DNA from: Pseudomonadota bacterium | GTDB lineage: Bacteria; Pseudomonadota; Gammaproteobacteria; Burkholderiales; Methylophilaceae | DNA: 64,000 bases | Assembly (NCBI GenBank): GCA_029556915.1 | Contig: JAKQIT010000048.1 | Coordinates: 62,001 to 126,000 of the forward strand | Direction: 5' to 3' | In this document: positions 16,776 to 24,700 of the stretch, piece by piece | How positions within the stretch are numbered: the stretch's first letter is position 1 | Layout of the letters: each line of letters starts with the position of its first letter | Translations under genes and position numbers: made by a program | Notes under the pieces: model-generated | The model's database searches: none | What the model saw: only the letters and a program-made list of their open reading frames with translations | What the model was told of the DNA's origin: nothing

Positions 16776-17507
16776 ATGTCCAATAAATCAGAAGTCACTC
16801 GGCAAGACCAATACCAACTAATCGAGATTAGAAGACTTAAAAAGAGTTTCGCTTCATTTAGTATGTACCAAGCATTTCGTACTGAAATGCTAAGCCTGGC
16901 ACTTCAGCCATGGTTTAGGGGTGCATATCAACACCAAGCTAATATTGAAAACATTCCAGAAAGTGTTTGTGTAATACTAGGCTACAAAAAAAGCGGCGGG
17001 TTGAATCAATTAATTTTACTTGCATATGAAGAACTAGAGCATTCAATCAATATGGAAGGCAAACAATTAACTGATGACATAGGTGCAATAACCACTTGGA
17101 TACAAAAGTTTAAACCAATCTGTTGGGATGATTGGTTGATGACGCCAAATCTTTACTTAATGCAACTGAGGTCTAAAAAATTTCTGCCAGCCTTAAACGC
17201 TAAATCGGATCCTTGGATAGATGCAGTATTGAAAGAAACGAGAGGGGTATTGATGTGGACGTATCAGTTTGTTGAGATAGTGAGAATGATTGCAAACATT
17301 TCATTTTCTGAAGCCACTCAGTTAAGTAGAGGGTGGATACTAAGAGATTCAAAAGTTAATGAAATATTAGGTAATGTAATATATGAGCCTACAAAGCAAA
17401 ATCTGCTTGAAATTATAAAAGAACGAACATTGGGTATCGAGCATTTAGGTGCCCCAGATTATATTTTTGCAGATTGGTTATCGAGGCATTATCAATATGA
17501 AGTCTAA
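16776..17507 (+). CDS. Hypothetical protein, first gene of the DUF2779 operon
   Basis: 243 residues, helical, without recognised domain, signal peptide or membrane segment. It has a conserved-looking Trp-rich middle (CWDDWLMTPN) and an acidic, aromatic end. Its stop overlaps the start of the next gene, which begins at 17497, so the two are translationally coupled and may act together with the DUF2779 nuclease downstream. Preceded by the operator at 16702. Confidence 0.6.
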   Translation: MSNKSEVTRQDQYQLIEIRRLKKSFASFSMYQAFRTEMLSLALQPWFRGAYQHQANIENIPESVCVILGYKKSGGLNQLILLAYEELEHSINMEGKQLTDDIGAITTWIQKFKPICWDDWLMTPNLYLMQLRSKKFLPALNAKSDPWIDAVLKETRGVLMWTYQFVEIVRMIANISFSEATQLSRGWILRDSKVNEILGNVIYEPTKQNLLEIIKERTLGIEHLGAPDYIFADWLSRHYQYEV

Positions 17508-17859
17508 GGTGGGTATTTTCTTTGTTGTGAAAGGACCACTGCTTTATGACATAGCGTCATTAGAAGAAGTCGAACAATCTCAAGATGCCATCAATTTTAG
17601 CGGTCACTATGAATACTGGGAGTCAGTTAGACCAAAAAGCAATCTAGAATTACTTTTTAAACAGCATGCTTATGATTACCTTCCACGTGGACGGGTGATT
17701 TATTTTAATAAAACAAAAAGCTTCAAACTTTATGCTGACCGATGTATTTCAACCGTAGATTTAGATCTAATTACCACAGTGTTTCAATTAACTTCATTTA
17801 AACTAGTACGTGACGAAAATTATCAATGTGCTACTTGTAACCCAAATTCCTTGGAATAA
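17497..17859 (+). CDS. Hypothetical protein coupled to its neighbours
   Basis: 120 residues from the ATG at 17497 inside the end of the previous gene (11-base overlap); the frame is open further upstream but without a better start. The C-terminus has a CxxC pair (CATC) that could bind metal. It ends five bases before the DUF2779 gene. A small accessory subunit is plausible. No family recognised. Confidence 0.6.
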   Translation: MKSKVGIFFVVKGPLLYDIASLEEVEQSQDAINFSGHYEYWESVRPKSNLELLFKQHAYDYLPRGRVIYFNKTKSFKLYADRCISTVDLDLITTVFQLTSFKLVRDENYQCATCNPNSLE

Positions 17860-17864
17860 AAAAC

Positions 17865-19343
17865 ATGAACAACACATCACAAAAACGTCACGGTTTATCC
17901 AAATCTCGCATCTTACTACACCGCCAATGCCCAAAACGCTTGTGGCTTAAAGTACATCATCCAGAGTTAGAAGAAATTGATGATGGCAACCAAGCGCGTT
18001 TTGATACAGGCACATATGTGGGTGAAATAGCGCAACAGCTATACCCTGAGGGCGTATTAATTGATGGTGGCAATTTAGCTGAAGCAGTAAAGAGAACGAA
18101 AGAAATATTGAAAGGGGATAAACGCCCCATCTTTGAAGCTACATTTCAAAGTGATGGTTTGCTCATTCGTGCAGACTTACTATTGCCTAACCAAGATGGT
18201 TATAGAATGGTTGAGGTTAAATCTTCAACCAGCGTTAAAGATTACCACTTAACAGATGCCGCTATTCAAAAATGGGTTGCGCAACAAGACGATGTACCCC
18301 TCACGAGTGTGGAAATAGCCCATATCGATAATACGTTTATTTATCCTGGTGAAAATGATTATCAAGGTTTACTGAAATACGTAGATGTCACAAATCAGAT
18401 CTTAGACATGACCCGTGAAGTTACTGAATGGATAAGTGCAGCTAGAAACACGCTAACTGAGAGTGAGCCTTGCATAGAGGTTGGTAAACAATGTAACGAG
18501 CCATTTGCTTGCTCCTTTATGGGTTATTGCTCACCATTAGCAGAAGATGCATCTGAATTTCCTCCAGAAATATTACCTAGAGTGGGTGCCTTGGCTGCCA
18601 AGCTTCGCTCTGAGGGTTTTAATGATTTGCGTGATGTACCTAAAGAGCGACTTACAAATGCTAATCATCAACGTGTGTGGCGTATTACTAAAAGTGGTGT
18701 GGCTGAACTTAGTTCAGAAGTTAAATCATTACTTGCCGCACTACCATATCCACGCTATTACATTGACTTTGAAACTATCAATCCTACTGTGCCTATTTGG
18801 GCAGGCACTAGGCCCTATATGCAAGTGCCGTTTCAATGGTCATGCCATACAGAAGAGTCGAAAGGTGTGATCAAGCATGATGCGTATTTAGCAGATGGCA
18901 AAAGCGATCCCCGCCGATTATTTGCTGAAAGCTTACTTGAAGTGGTTGGCAATAATGGACCAATTCTCGTGTATAACGCTCCATTTGAGCGTAGTCGTAT
19001 GCAAGAGTTGGCTAACTATTATGATGATTTAAAAAATCTTTTAGAGGCGGCTATCAATCGCATTGTAGATTTGCTGCCAATTGCACGCAATCACTATTAC
19101 CACCCTGAAATGCGTGGCTCTTGGTCAATCAAAGCCGTATTGCCTACCATTGCACCAGATTTAGCTTATGATAATTTAGAAGTGGCAAATGGCGGAATGG
19201 CACAAGAGGCATTTTCTGAAATGATGCAACTTGACGTGACAAGTGAACGCTACCATCAGTTATACGATGCCTTATTGAAATATTGTGAGCGTGATACTCT
19301 GGCGATGGTTAGAATTGCGCACTTCTTTGAAGGTGTTGGTTAG
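17865..19343 (+). CDS. DUF2779 protein: Cas4-like PD-(D/E)XK domain plus DnaQ-like domain
   Basis: 492 residues. The N-terminal half looks like a RecB/Cas4-type nuclease: C22 in RQCPKRLW, VEVKSS (PD-(D/E)XK core) near residue 115, and C210-x5-C216-x5-C222, which with C22 could ligate a 4Fe-4S cluster. The C-terminal half is DUF2779, a DnaQ/RNase T-like exonuclease: YYIDFET near 298 and YCERDTLAM near 471 keep the catalytic acids. Thus two nuclease centres in one chain. Third gene of an operon with two unknown proteins under the island operator. Likely acts on foreign DNA or RNA; substrate unknown. Confidence 0.82.
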   Translation: MNNTSQKRHGLSKSRILLHRQCPKRLWLKVHHPELEEIDDGNQARFDTGTYVGEIAQQLYPEGVLIDGGNLAEAVKRTKEILKGDKRPIFEATFQSDGLLIRADLLLPNQDGYRMVEVKSSTSVKDYHLTDAAIQKWVAQQDDVPLTSVEIAHIDNTFIYPGENDYQGLLKYVDVTNQILDMTREVTEWISAARNTLTESEPCIEVGKQCNEPFACSFMGYCSPLAEDASEFPPEILPRVGALAAKLRSEGFNDLRDVPKERLTNANHQRVWRITKSGVAELSSEVKSLLAALPYPRYYIDFETINPTVPIWAGTRPYMQVPFQWSCHTEESKGVIKHDAYLADGKSDPRRLFAESLLEVVGNNGPILVYNAPFERSRMQELANYYDDLKNLLEAAINRIVDLLPIARNHYYHPEMRGSWSIKAVLPTIAPDLAYDNLEVANGGMAQEAFSEMMQLDVTSERYHQLYDALLKYCERDTLAMVRIAHFFEGVG

Positions 19344-19404
19344 TTAAGTTGGTGATTTTGGATGTTTAGTGGTTCATATTTTGCATGTTTAAATGGGAGG
19401 TTAA

Positions 19405-20415
19405 TCAAACTACTTCCCACTCATTCATAAGGAGATTGATTCGATTCAAATACTGGACTGTGTTTTGAATATCAGGGATTTTATTTTCTGTCTGAATATA
19501 GCTTTCAATATAACCAACAACCATTGATTTTCCGAACCCACTTCTTTTAGGCTCCAAAATTTTAATACCATCCGAAAGTGGCATATTTTTTAAAAATTTC
19601 GTCCACTTGGCACGTAGCCGCTTAAAATTATTTTTGTCATTTACTCTGATTTTAAAATTCAGTCGAGATTGACAAAGCTGAATATACAGAGAGCACTCCT
19701 GCTTTTGCATCATAAAAATGCCACCATACGTAGGCTTTGGATCAGAATATGACTTTATAGTCCATTTGCCTTGAAGATTCCCAGCCGCATCTAAAGCCTT
19801 GTAAAAACCTCTCCAACTGGTTGATTTATCCCATTGATCATGACTTGTATTTTCATAGGCTAGCGATTCCGATTCTACGTTACCCCAGTACTCTCTAAAA
19901 TCAATTAGGATTTGATTTCCCCCATTACTTAGCACCTCAAGAATGTCACGTCTAATAAAAGGTTTATAGTTCTGAGCCTTTGCGCCATCATAGTCTTTTT
20001 GGTCTTTAGTTTTGAGATAGACGCCCAATATATTGCTATCGTTAAATCCGAGCGATTCGATTTTTTTTCTATATTGCTCAAGCTGCTTGCCATGAATACC
20101 TGCCCCAACTTTATCTTCTATGATAATTGCTAAACTATTAACAGGGGGATTCTTAGTAGTTAGCACCTCATTAAAAGTCGTGTTTATCAAACACAAAATA
20201 TCAATCTTAAATTTCTGCCTATAAATATTTATTGATTCGATAGCTGGTATATTTTTTTCAGGGAATTTATTGGTTAGTGCTTCTAAAAAACGCTTTCCAA
20301 TAAAATGCATTTCATTGTCTTGATGCTGTTTATCTGCCCAAGCCAACAACCAGCAGATAAAGGCATCTTGCGATAACTCTTTGGTTGCGTATTTGAATAA
20401 ATTTGGATAGCTCAT
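19405..20415 (-). CDS. PD-(D/E)XK nuclease-superfamily protein (PDDEXK_4-like)
   Basis: 336 residues. The opening NLFKYATKELSQDAFICWLL is typical of the PDDEXK_4 group (helix with the first conserved Glu and Asp). The core KIDILCLI (Asp) and IIIEDKVGAG (Glu-x-Lys) near residues 70-110 complete the metal site, and QLEQY follows. The C-terminal part is unrecognised. Start ATG 20415 follows GCGAG. It is 13 bases downstream of the 20429-21073 gene and shares its operon and operator. Confidence 0.8.
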   Translation of the reverse strand: MSYPNLFKYATKELSQDAFICWLLAWADKQHQDNEMHFIGKRFLEALTNKFPEKNIPAIESINIYRQKFKIDILCLINTTFNEVLTTKNPPVNSLAIIIEDKVGAGIHGKQLEQYRKKIESLGFNDSNILGVYLKTKDQKDYDGAKAQNYKPFIRRDILEVLSNGGNQILIDFREYWGNVESESLAYENTSHDQWDKSTSWRGFYKALDAAGNLQGKWTIKSYSDPKPTYGGIFMMQKQECSLYIQLCQSRLNFKIRVNDKNNFKRLRAKWTKFLKNMPLSDGIKILEPKRSGFGKSMVVGYIESYIQTENKIPDIQNTVQYLNRINLLMNEWEVV

Positions 20416-20428
20416 TTTTTCTCGCTTC

Positions 20429-21073
20429 TTATTTTTCAGTCGTTACCATTAGAACCAAATTCGTCTCTTTTAAAATCAAAAATTTCGTGACATTAACAAT
20501 AGTTAGTAAGTCGCGACCTTTGAAGTGATTTGCTAACGTTTCGTTTATTTGATTAAAGTTTTTACTAAATTTGCCCTTGCAATTAAACCATACTGCCAGA
20601 CTCAATATATCTTCTGGTTTTTGAGATGAAATATTACTCGGATTAGTAAGCGTAGCATATTTGCCCTGCTGCATGACAGTTTGTAAATCAGCTAAGTCAG
20701 TATAGTGGTTACCCATCCCACTAGGTAAAACAACAAGACCTAACACTAAAATTAAAAACATTGAAAGCGTATCAGAATTAGGTGTAGCCCTGCATGTGAT
20801 GTTTATCGAATGTAACCCATTCGTTAATTTTTTATTGCTATCAAAACAAAGTAGAGTGGGCTTGAAACCAACTTTTATTTCTGACAAATTGATGGGGTAA
20901 ATATACAAATCAGCATTCAGTTCTAATGCTTGATCACTCTGTAACACTTCAAGTGAGTCAATATCAAAGTTTGGGTAATATTTTTTAATACTACTCGCAA
21001 ATGTTTTCACCCACTCTAGATTTTCAATCTCGAAGCTTCTCTTGCTTCCATCCGTGATAATTTGTACCTTCAT
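20429..21073 (-). CDS. Hypothetical protein with possible tubulin/FtsZ-like C-terminal fold
   Basis: About 214 residues from ATG 21073 (AGGA upstream); the frame is open to 21118, but that part lies at the operator. The N-terminal half is unrecognised. In the second half the string DLADLQTVMQQGKYATL resembles the FtsZ 'DFADVRTVM...G.A' segment, after a hydrophobic strand and a PSGMGN loop. No GGGTGTG nucleotide-binding loop is seen, so if related to FtsZ it has only the C-terminal domain. The match is short and the call tentative. Coupled to a PD-(D/E)XK nuclease gene. Confidence 0.5.
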   Translation of the reverse strand: MKVQIITDGSKRSFEIENLEWVKTFASSIKKYYPNFDIDSLEVLQSDQALELNADLYIYPINLSEIKVGFKPTLLCFDSNKKLTNGLHSINITCRATPNSDTLSMFLILVLGLVVLPSGMGNHYTDLADLQTVMQQGKYATLTNPSNISSQKPEDILSLAVWFNCKGKFSKNFNQINETLANHFKGRDLLTIVNVTKFLILKETNLVLMVTTEK

Positions 21074-21117
21074 ATCATAGTGTCCTGTTTTCGTGTTTAT
21101 ACACAATAAGCTCCGCA

Positions 21118-21136
21118 AGCGACACCATGTGTCGCA
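21118..21136. promoter_or_regulatory. Island operator at a divergent promoter
   Basis: AGCGAC-N7-GTCGCA, one mismatch from a perfect palindrome. It lies between the minus-strand 20429-21073 gene and the plus-strand DnaQ-like gene at 21178. A TTTATATT stretch about 16 bases downstream could be the -10 region of the plus-strand gene. Confidence 0.65.
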
Positions 21137-21177
21137 ATGTGATTTATATTGTTATTTATAACTAAAGGAGACTTTAA

Positions 21178-21777
21178 ATGAGGCGCGTTTATGTTTTTAT
21201 AGCTACTACTGGATTGGAGCTAGATGCAAGGGTAATAGAAATATCTGCAATTGAAGAATTAGATGGAATACTCTCGGGAGTTTGTTTTAATCAGTTCATC
21301 AACCCAGATGGTACACACATGCATGACGCGGCTTTTGCCGTAACAGGCTATGATGATGATTTTTTAAAACAGTATCCTTTATTTTCAGAGATTGCTGAGG
21401 CGTTCTTGTGCTTTATTGAAAGTGCAGAGTTTATCTGCTGGGATGTCAATTATGATTTGGCTTATCTAAATCGTGAGTTACGACTTTTAGGTAAACCTTC
21501 CATTAAATTTAGAAAAAATTGTGCAATTGCCCCTGATATTAGGGTCACTGTAAAAAAAATGTTCCCCAAAATGACTTGCTTGCGCGATAGGCTATATAAA
21601 TATTTTGATGTGAATGGAGATGATTGTTCGCTATCTTGGACTCAGTCCAGTTGCCTATGTATGGCAAGGCTGTATCCCAAAATTAAAAATCCAAGCTTTA
21701 AGCTATATTGGCGGGTTCAGTTTATATCTTGGGCGAGTTATTTACGCCTCAGAATATACGATTTGGCAAAATTGTAG
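21178..21777 (+). CDS. DnaQ-fold exonuclease-like protein lacking catalytic residues
   Basis: 199 residues resembling the DnaQ/epsilon exonuclease fold: beta-strand VYVFIATTGLELDARVIEIS at the start, a phosphodiesterase-like NYDLAYLNREL in the middle, and a C-terminal ExoIII region. The Exo I motif normally reads D-x-E-TTGL; here both acids are replaced (FIATTGL). In the Exo III region neither the His nor the Asp is evident. Only the Exo II Asp survives. So it is probably a binding or inhibitory protein, not an active nuclease. A strong AAAGGAG ribosome site precedes ATG 21178. It is single on the plus strand and under the shared operator. Confidence 0.72.
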   Translation: MRRVYVFIATTGLELDARVIEISAIEELDGILSGVCFNQFINPDGTHMHDAAFAVTGYDDDFLKQYPLFSEIAEAFLCFIESAEFICWDVNYDLAYLNRELRLLGKPSIKFRKNCAIAPDIRVTVKKMFPKMTCLRDRLYKYFDVNGDDCSLSWTQSSCLCMARLYPKIKNPSFKLYWRVQFISWASYLRLRIYDLAKL

Positions 21778-21899
21778 TTAATAAATCTAACTGCTATTGA
21801 CCATTATTAGTACGTACCTACCAAGTAGTATTGAATCGCCTTCAAAAGTTTTCACTAGTCGCCAGTTAATACATACCTTTAACAATTGAGAAATATTTT

Positions 21900-21925
21900 T
21901 ATTTTGACTGACCGCTTTGTCCCCC
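21900..21925 (+). repeat. Dispersed repeat, truncated copy 3
   Basis: 26 bases identical to 3158-3183 and in the same orientation, followed at once by AAAG, as if the internal part of the 45-bp unit had been deleted. The remainder of the 286-base gap between the DnaQ-like gene and the integrase gene (21778-22063) shows no gene. Confidence 0.65.
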
Positions 21926-22063
21926 AAAGTACGCGTTCAAAAAATGGTAAACGTCGAATAAATATTAATGGCTACTTTCAGATAATAACGAGTGGCTCTT
22001 TTCACTGTAATACTCATTTACAAGTTGAGTTTTAATTTTGACAGAAAATCAATCCAAAATTCT

Positions 22064-23458
22064 TTAACAAAAATTTAGTATATCATCTAACTTATCACCC
22101 AATTTATACCAAGCATCGCGTTTTTCATCGGCATATTCGTCTAGCAAATAAACTCGGTCAACTTTTGTTCCAATAACATGATTTTGACAAAGATTAATTA
22201 CGTCTCTACTTACTTTAAGTTTTTGCATCATCGTCGTGCCCGTTCGGCGAAGGTCATGAGGAGTCCACTCACCTGTATCGCTCAAAACCAGACTATCATT
22301 TTCTACTCTAGCTTGAAGTTTTTTATTGCGATTTTTAAATTTAATTTGTCGGTCTCCAATTTGCTTTGTAGCTGATTTTATGCATACATGACCTGGTTTA
22401 TATCTCGCAGGGAAAACCCATCGAGTATCGCCAGTTAGTTTGTGTAGTTGCTCAAATTTATCTAATACAAAGTTTGACAAGTAAATTAGTTGATCATATT
22501 TATCCCCATCTTCCCCTTTTACATTTTCCTTTGGTATGAACCAAGTACGTGCTTCAAAGTCAACGTGCTTCCATTCAGTCATTAGGAGTTCGCCAATTCG
22601 ACAAACTGAACCAAGGCAAATCCACATGGCTAATTGAACCTCTTTTTTTAGAGGGCGTTCGGCTTCATATTTATTTGGCGCTTCTAAATAATTTTTTGTA
22701 GTAGTGTTAAAGATATCTTTGAGTTTAATAATCTCATCAATACTTAAAAAGCGTGTGCGCTCTTTTGTATAACCTTTGGGTAAGAGTTTCTTTATTTCAA
22801 CTAGCTCTGATGGATTGCCCTCTGTGAGTAATCCTCTCCATGGTTTTCGTTTCCCAGCCCATCGCAACATTTGACCAATGTCTTTTGAGAGTTCGACGGC
22901 AGTTGCAATTTTATTGTCAGAAATTATTGACCTGTAGAGATTTCGCAGGTGATTTTCAGATAAATGACGCAGTTCTAACTCTCCCAACTTGGGAATGGCA
23001 TGCTTACCAAATGATTGAATAATGTATTTATTTCCATCTCGACGACTCACGCCATCTTTTAACCAAGCATTGTAAAGATCATTAAAAGTTAAGCTTTGAG
23101 TTCGTTTATTTTCATCGTTAAGAATAACCTTTTCGATCGCAAGTTGGGCTTCAATTTTGCTAGCTTTTTTGCTGGCTCGAGGATCTATCCCTGACTTAAT
23201 CAAATCTCTCGCTTTATTACGCTCTTCACGTATTTCAGTCATGTCGTTTGCAGGGTAAGCCCCACAATAGAACCACGCCACCTTCCCGTTCCATTTGAAG
23301 GCATATTTAAAGTGAACAGAGACAGAGTTAGAAAAGCGTACTTCACCGGAAAGTCCATCACTATCACTTAACAGGTCCCCCTTCCATTCTTGCTTAACAG
23401 CATCGAGTTCTTTGACCGTCCACTTTGAGCCTTTTCCAGATTTAGGATATCTAGTCAT
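22064..23458 (-). CDS. Tyrosine recombinase (P4-type integrase)
   Basis: 464 residues. The N-terminal DUF4102-like arm-binding domain (GLSGEVRF...WFYCGAYP, about residues 35-75) is followed by a core-binding domain and a catalytic domain with VCRIGELL (first Arg, near 285), HDLRRTG (His-x-x-Arg, near 400), QNH, and the nucleophile Tyr in VDRVYLL near residue 437. All catalytic positions seem intact. AAGG precedes the ATG. It starts 220 bases from the tRNA-Arg fragment and reads away from it, so it is the island integrase and is likely still functional. Confidence 0.92.
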   Translation of the reverse strand: MTRYPKSGKGSKWTVKELDAVKQEWKGDLLSDSDGLSGEVRFSNSVSVHFKYAFKWNGKVAWFYCGAYPANDMTEIREERNKARDLIKSGIDPRASKKASKIEAQLAIEKVILNDENKRTQSLTFNDLYNAWLKDGVSRRDGNKYIIQSFGKHAIPKLGELELRHLSENHLRNLYRSIISDNKIATAVELSKDIGQMLRWAGKRKPWRGLLTEGNPSELVEIKKLLPKGYTKERTRFLSIDEIIKLKDIFNTTTKNYLEAPNKYEAERPLKKEVQLAMWICLGSVCRIGELLMTEWKHVDFEARTWFIPKENVKGEDGDKYDQLIYLSNFVLDKFEQLHKLTGDTRWVFPARYKPGHVCIKSATKQIGDRQIKFKNRNKKLQARVENDSLVLSDTGEWTPHDLRRTGTTMMQKLKVSRDVINLCQNHVIGTKVDRVYLLDEYADEKRDAWYKLGDKLDDILNFC

Positions 23459-23677
23459 TTATAAACCTTAATCAAAATTATATAGAATTAGTAGAGGGGT
23501 AAACTAAGGGGTAAACTATTATTTGGATGTTATAAAGTTTAATCAATCTCTACTGGATATACTATACTGTCATTTATATGATATAACAATAAGAATATAA
23601 AGGATATTTTGTTAATTTTATGTCCGAAGAGAACCGAGGGAGGCTATTAAAGTTTTAGTGGGAAATTAATAAATAAC

Positions 23678-23725
23678 TGGCTACGAACCAAGGGGTCAGG
23701 AGTTCGAATCTCTTCGGGCGCACCA
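23678..23725 (+). other. Attachment site: 3' fragment of a tRNA-Arg(ACG) gene
   Basis: 48 bases match the second half of a tRNA-Arg: anticodon loop CTACGAA (anticodon ACG at 23683-23685), 3' anticodon stem, variable loop, T-arm with TTCGAAT, acceptor strand CGGGCGC, discriminator A and CCA. The D-arm and 5' acceptor strand are absent; homology stops just before the anticodon stem. This is the displaced tRNA end left after island integration. A terminator follows, as expected for the original tRNA locus. CCGAAGAGA at 23624 is inverted relative to TCTCTTCGG in the T-arm, possibly relevant to recombinase binding. Confidence 0.8.
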
Positions 23726-23730
23726 AAATT

Positions 23731-23760
23731 AAAAAGAGCTAGCTATTGCTAGCTCTTTTT
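23731..23760. terminator. Bidirectional intrinsic terminator
   Basis: A 13-base arm, AAAAAGAGCTAGC, with a TATT loop and its perfect complement gives a hairpin flanked by A and T runs, able to stop transcription from both sides: the former tRNA-Arg gene on the plus strand and the Gx transporter gene on the minus strand, whose stop codon lies inside the stem. Confidence 0.85.
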
Positions 23761-24296
23761 TTATCTAATTCACTGTCATTAGTATTTTTTTGTTGCAATA
23801 GTTTTGCGGTAACTAGACCGTTAAGTATGCCAAAAAATAACGCTGATGCAGCAAATATGGGTACTAAGTAGCTAATCCCAGCATGTGGTATCAGCCATAA
23901 TCGGACCATGATCAGCTGACCTGCAATATGCCCAAACGCCGCCAAAATGCTTAAGCTGATAACGCTAAAGTAACGTTTGGGCAGATGTGATGCGAGCCAA
24001 AGTACAGCGAGACTAAGCAGTGCACCATTTAAACTTAACAAAAAGGTAGGGGATAAAAACTGCCCGAGTAGCAAACTGCTGGCAAATACCCGCAGGATGC
24101 TAACCCACGCTGCTGTGGCAAAGCCGTATTGTGTCAGCACGTATAAGGTAACAATATTGGCTATACCAGGTTTTACGCCAGGTAGTGGCGATGGAATTAA
24201 TGCTTCTACCATATGTAATGTAATGGCAATGGCAGCCAGTTTGGCCACTTGGTGGTCTTCGGCAGTTGTTTTAATGTGGGTTAAATGCCTAGACAT
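23739..24296 (-). CDS. Gx transporter family membrane protein
   Basis: 185 residues, five or six hydrophobic segments, with the PSPLPGVKPGIANIVTL motif near residues 35-51 typical of the family once annotated as heptaprenyl diphosphate synthase component I (Gx transporters, ECF-S-like). It is the last gene of a three-gene operon with a NusG domain II protein and ApbE. In other bacteria this trio supports extracytosolic flavinylation, with the transporter probably supplying a flavin or related ligand; that is known context, and substrate here is inferred. Confidence 0.85.
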   Translation of the reverse strand: MSRHLTHIKTTAEDHQVAKLAAIAITLHMVEALIPSPLPGVKPGIANIVTLYVLTQYGFATAAWVSILRVFASSLLLGQFLSPTFLLSLNGALLSLAVLWLASHLPKRYFSVISLSILAAFGHIAGQLIMVRLWLIPHAGISYLVPIFAASALFFGILNGLVTAKLLQQKNTNDSELDKKRASNS

Positions 24297-24301
24297 GTTA
24301 A

Positions 24302-24700
24302 TTAATAATTAAGCGAATCGTAGGGCTTATTTTCGCCTAGCAACTCTAAAGCAATTTGGTTGGGCAGACAAACTGCGACTTGCCCAGCAAGTGTGAGCCA
24401 GCCTTGATGGATGCAATATTGGTTTTTGCACGGTGACTGTGCAAACCGTGCTTGACCATTGGCAATGCTGATAATTGCTTCGCCAGTCGAGCCGTGAATA
24501 TGGATATCGCGCTGTTGGTTTAAGCTGTAAGTGCCATAAATTTTATCTCCTAACCTAATTTGCACTTTTGCGGCTTGTTCGTGACTCCACAAAGTCTGAA
24601 ATAGCCAAATTACACACGCCAAACTGATAAGCGCAACCAGCCAATCGCCGATGCGTAAATATTGCTGAAGTGATTTAATCAATGGCTTTAAATTGGACAT
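24302..24700 (-). CDS. NusG domain II-containing membrane-anchored protein
   Basis: 132 residues with one N-terminal transmembrane helix (about residues 18-38), followed by a periplasmic NusG-II-like beta domain containing a conserved CKNQYCIHQGW segment (C-x4-C). Members of this family occur beside ApbE and Gx transporter genes. The gene overlaps the end of apbE by 26 bases and is five bases from the Gx gene, so translation is coupled. Exact function is unknown; it probably takes part in periplasmic flavoprotein assembly. Confidence 0.82.
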   Translation of the reverse strand: MSNLKPLIKSLQQYLRIGDWLVALISLACVIWLFQTLWSHEQAAKVQIRLGDKIYGTYSLNQQRDIHIHGSTGEAIISIANGQARFAQSPCKNQYCIHQGWLTLAGQVAVCLPNQIALELLGENKPYDSLNY

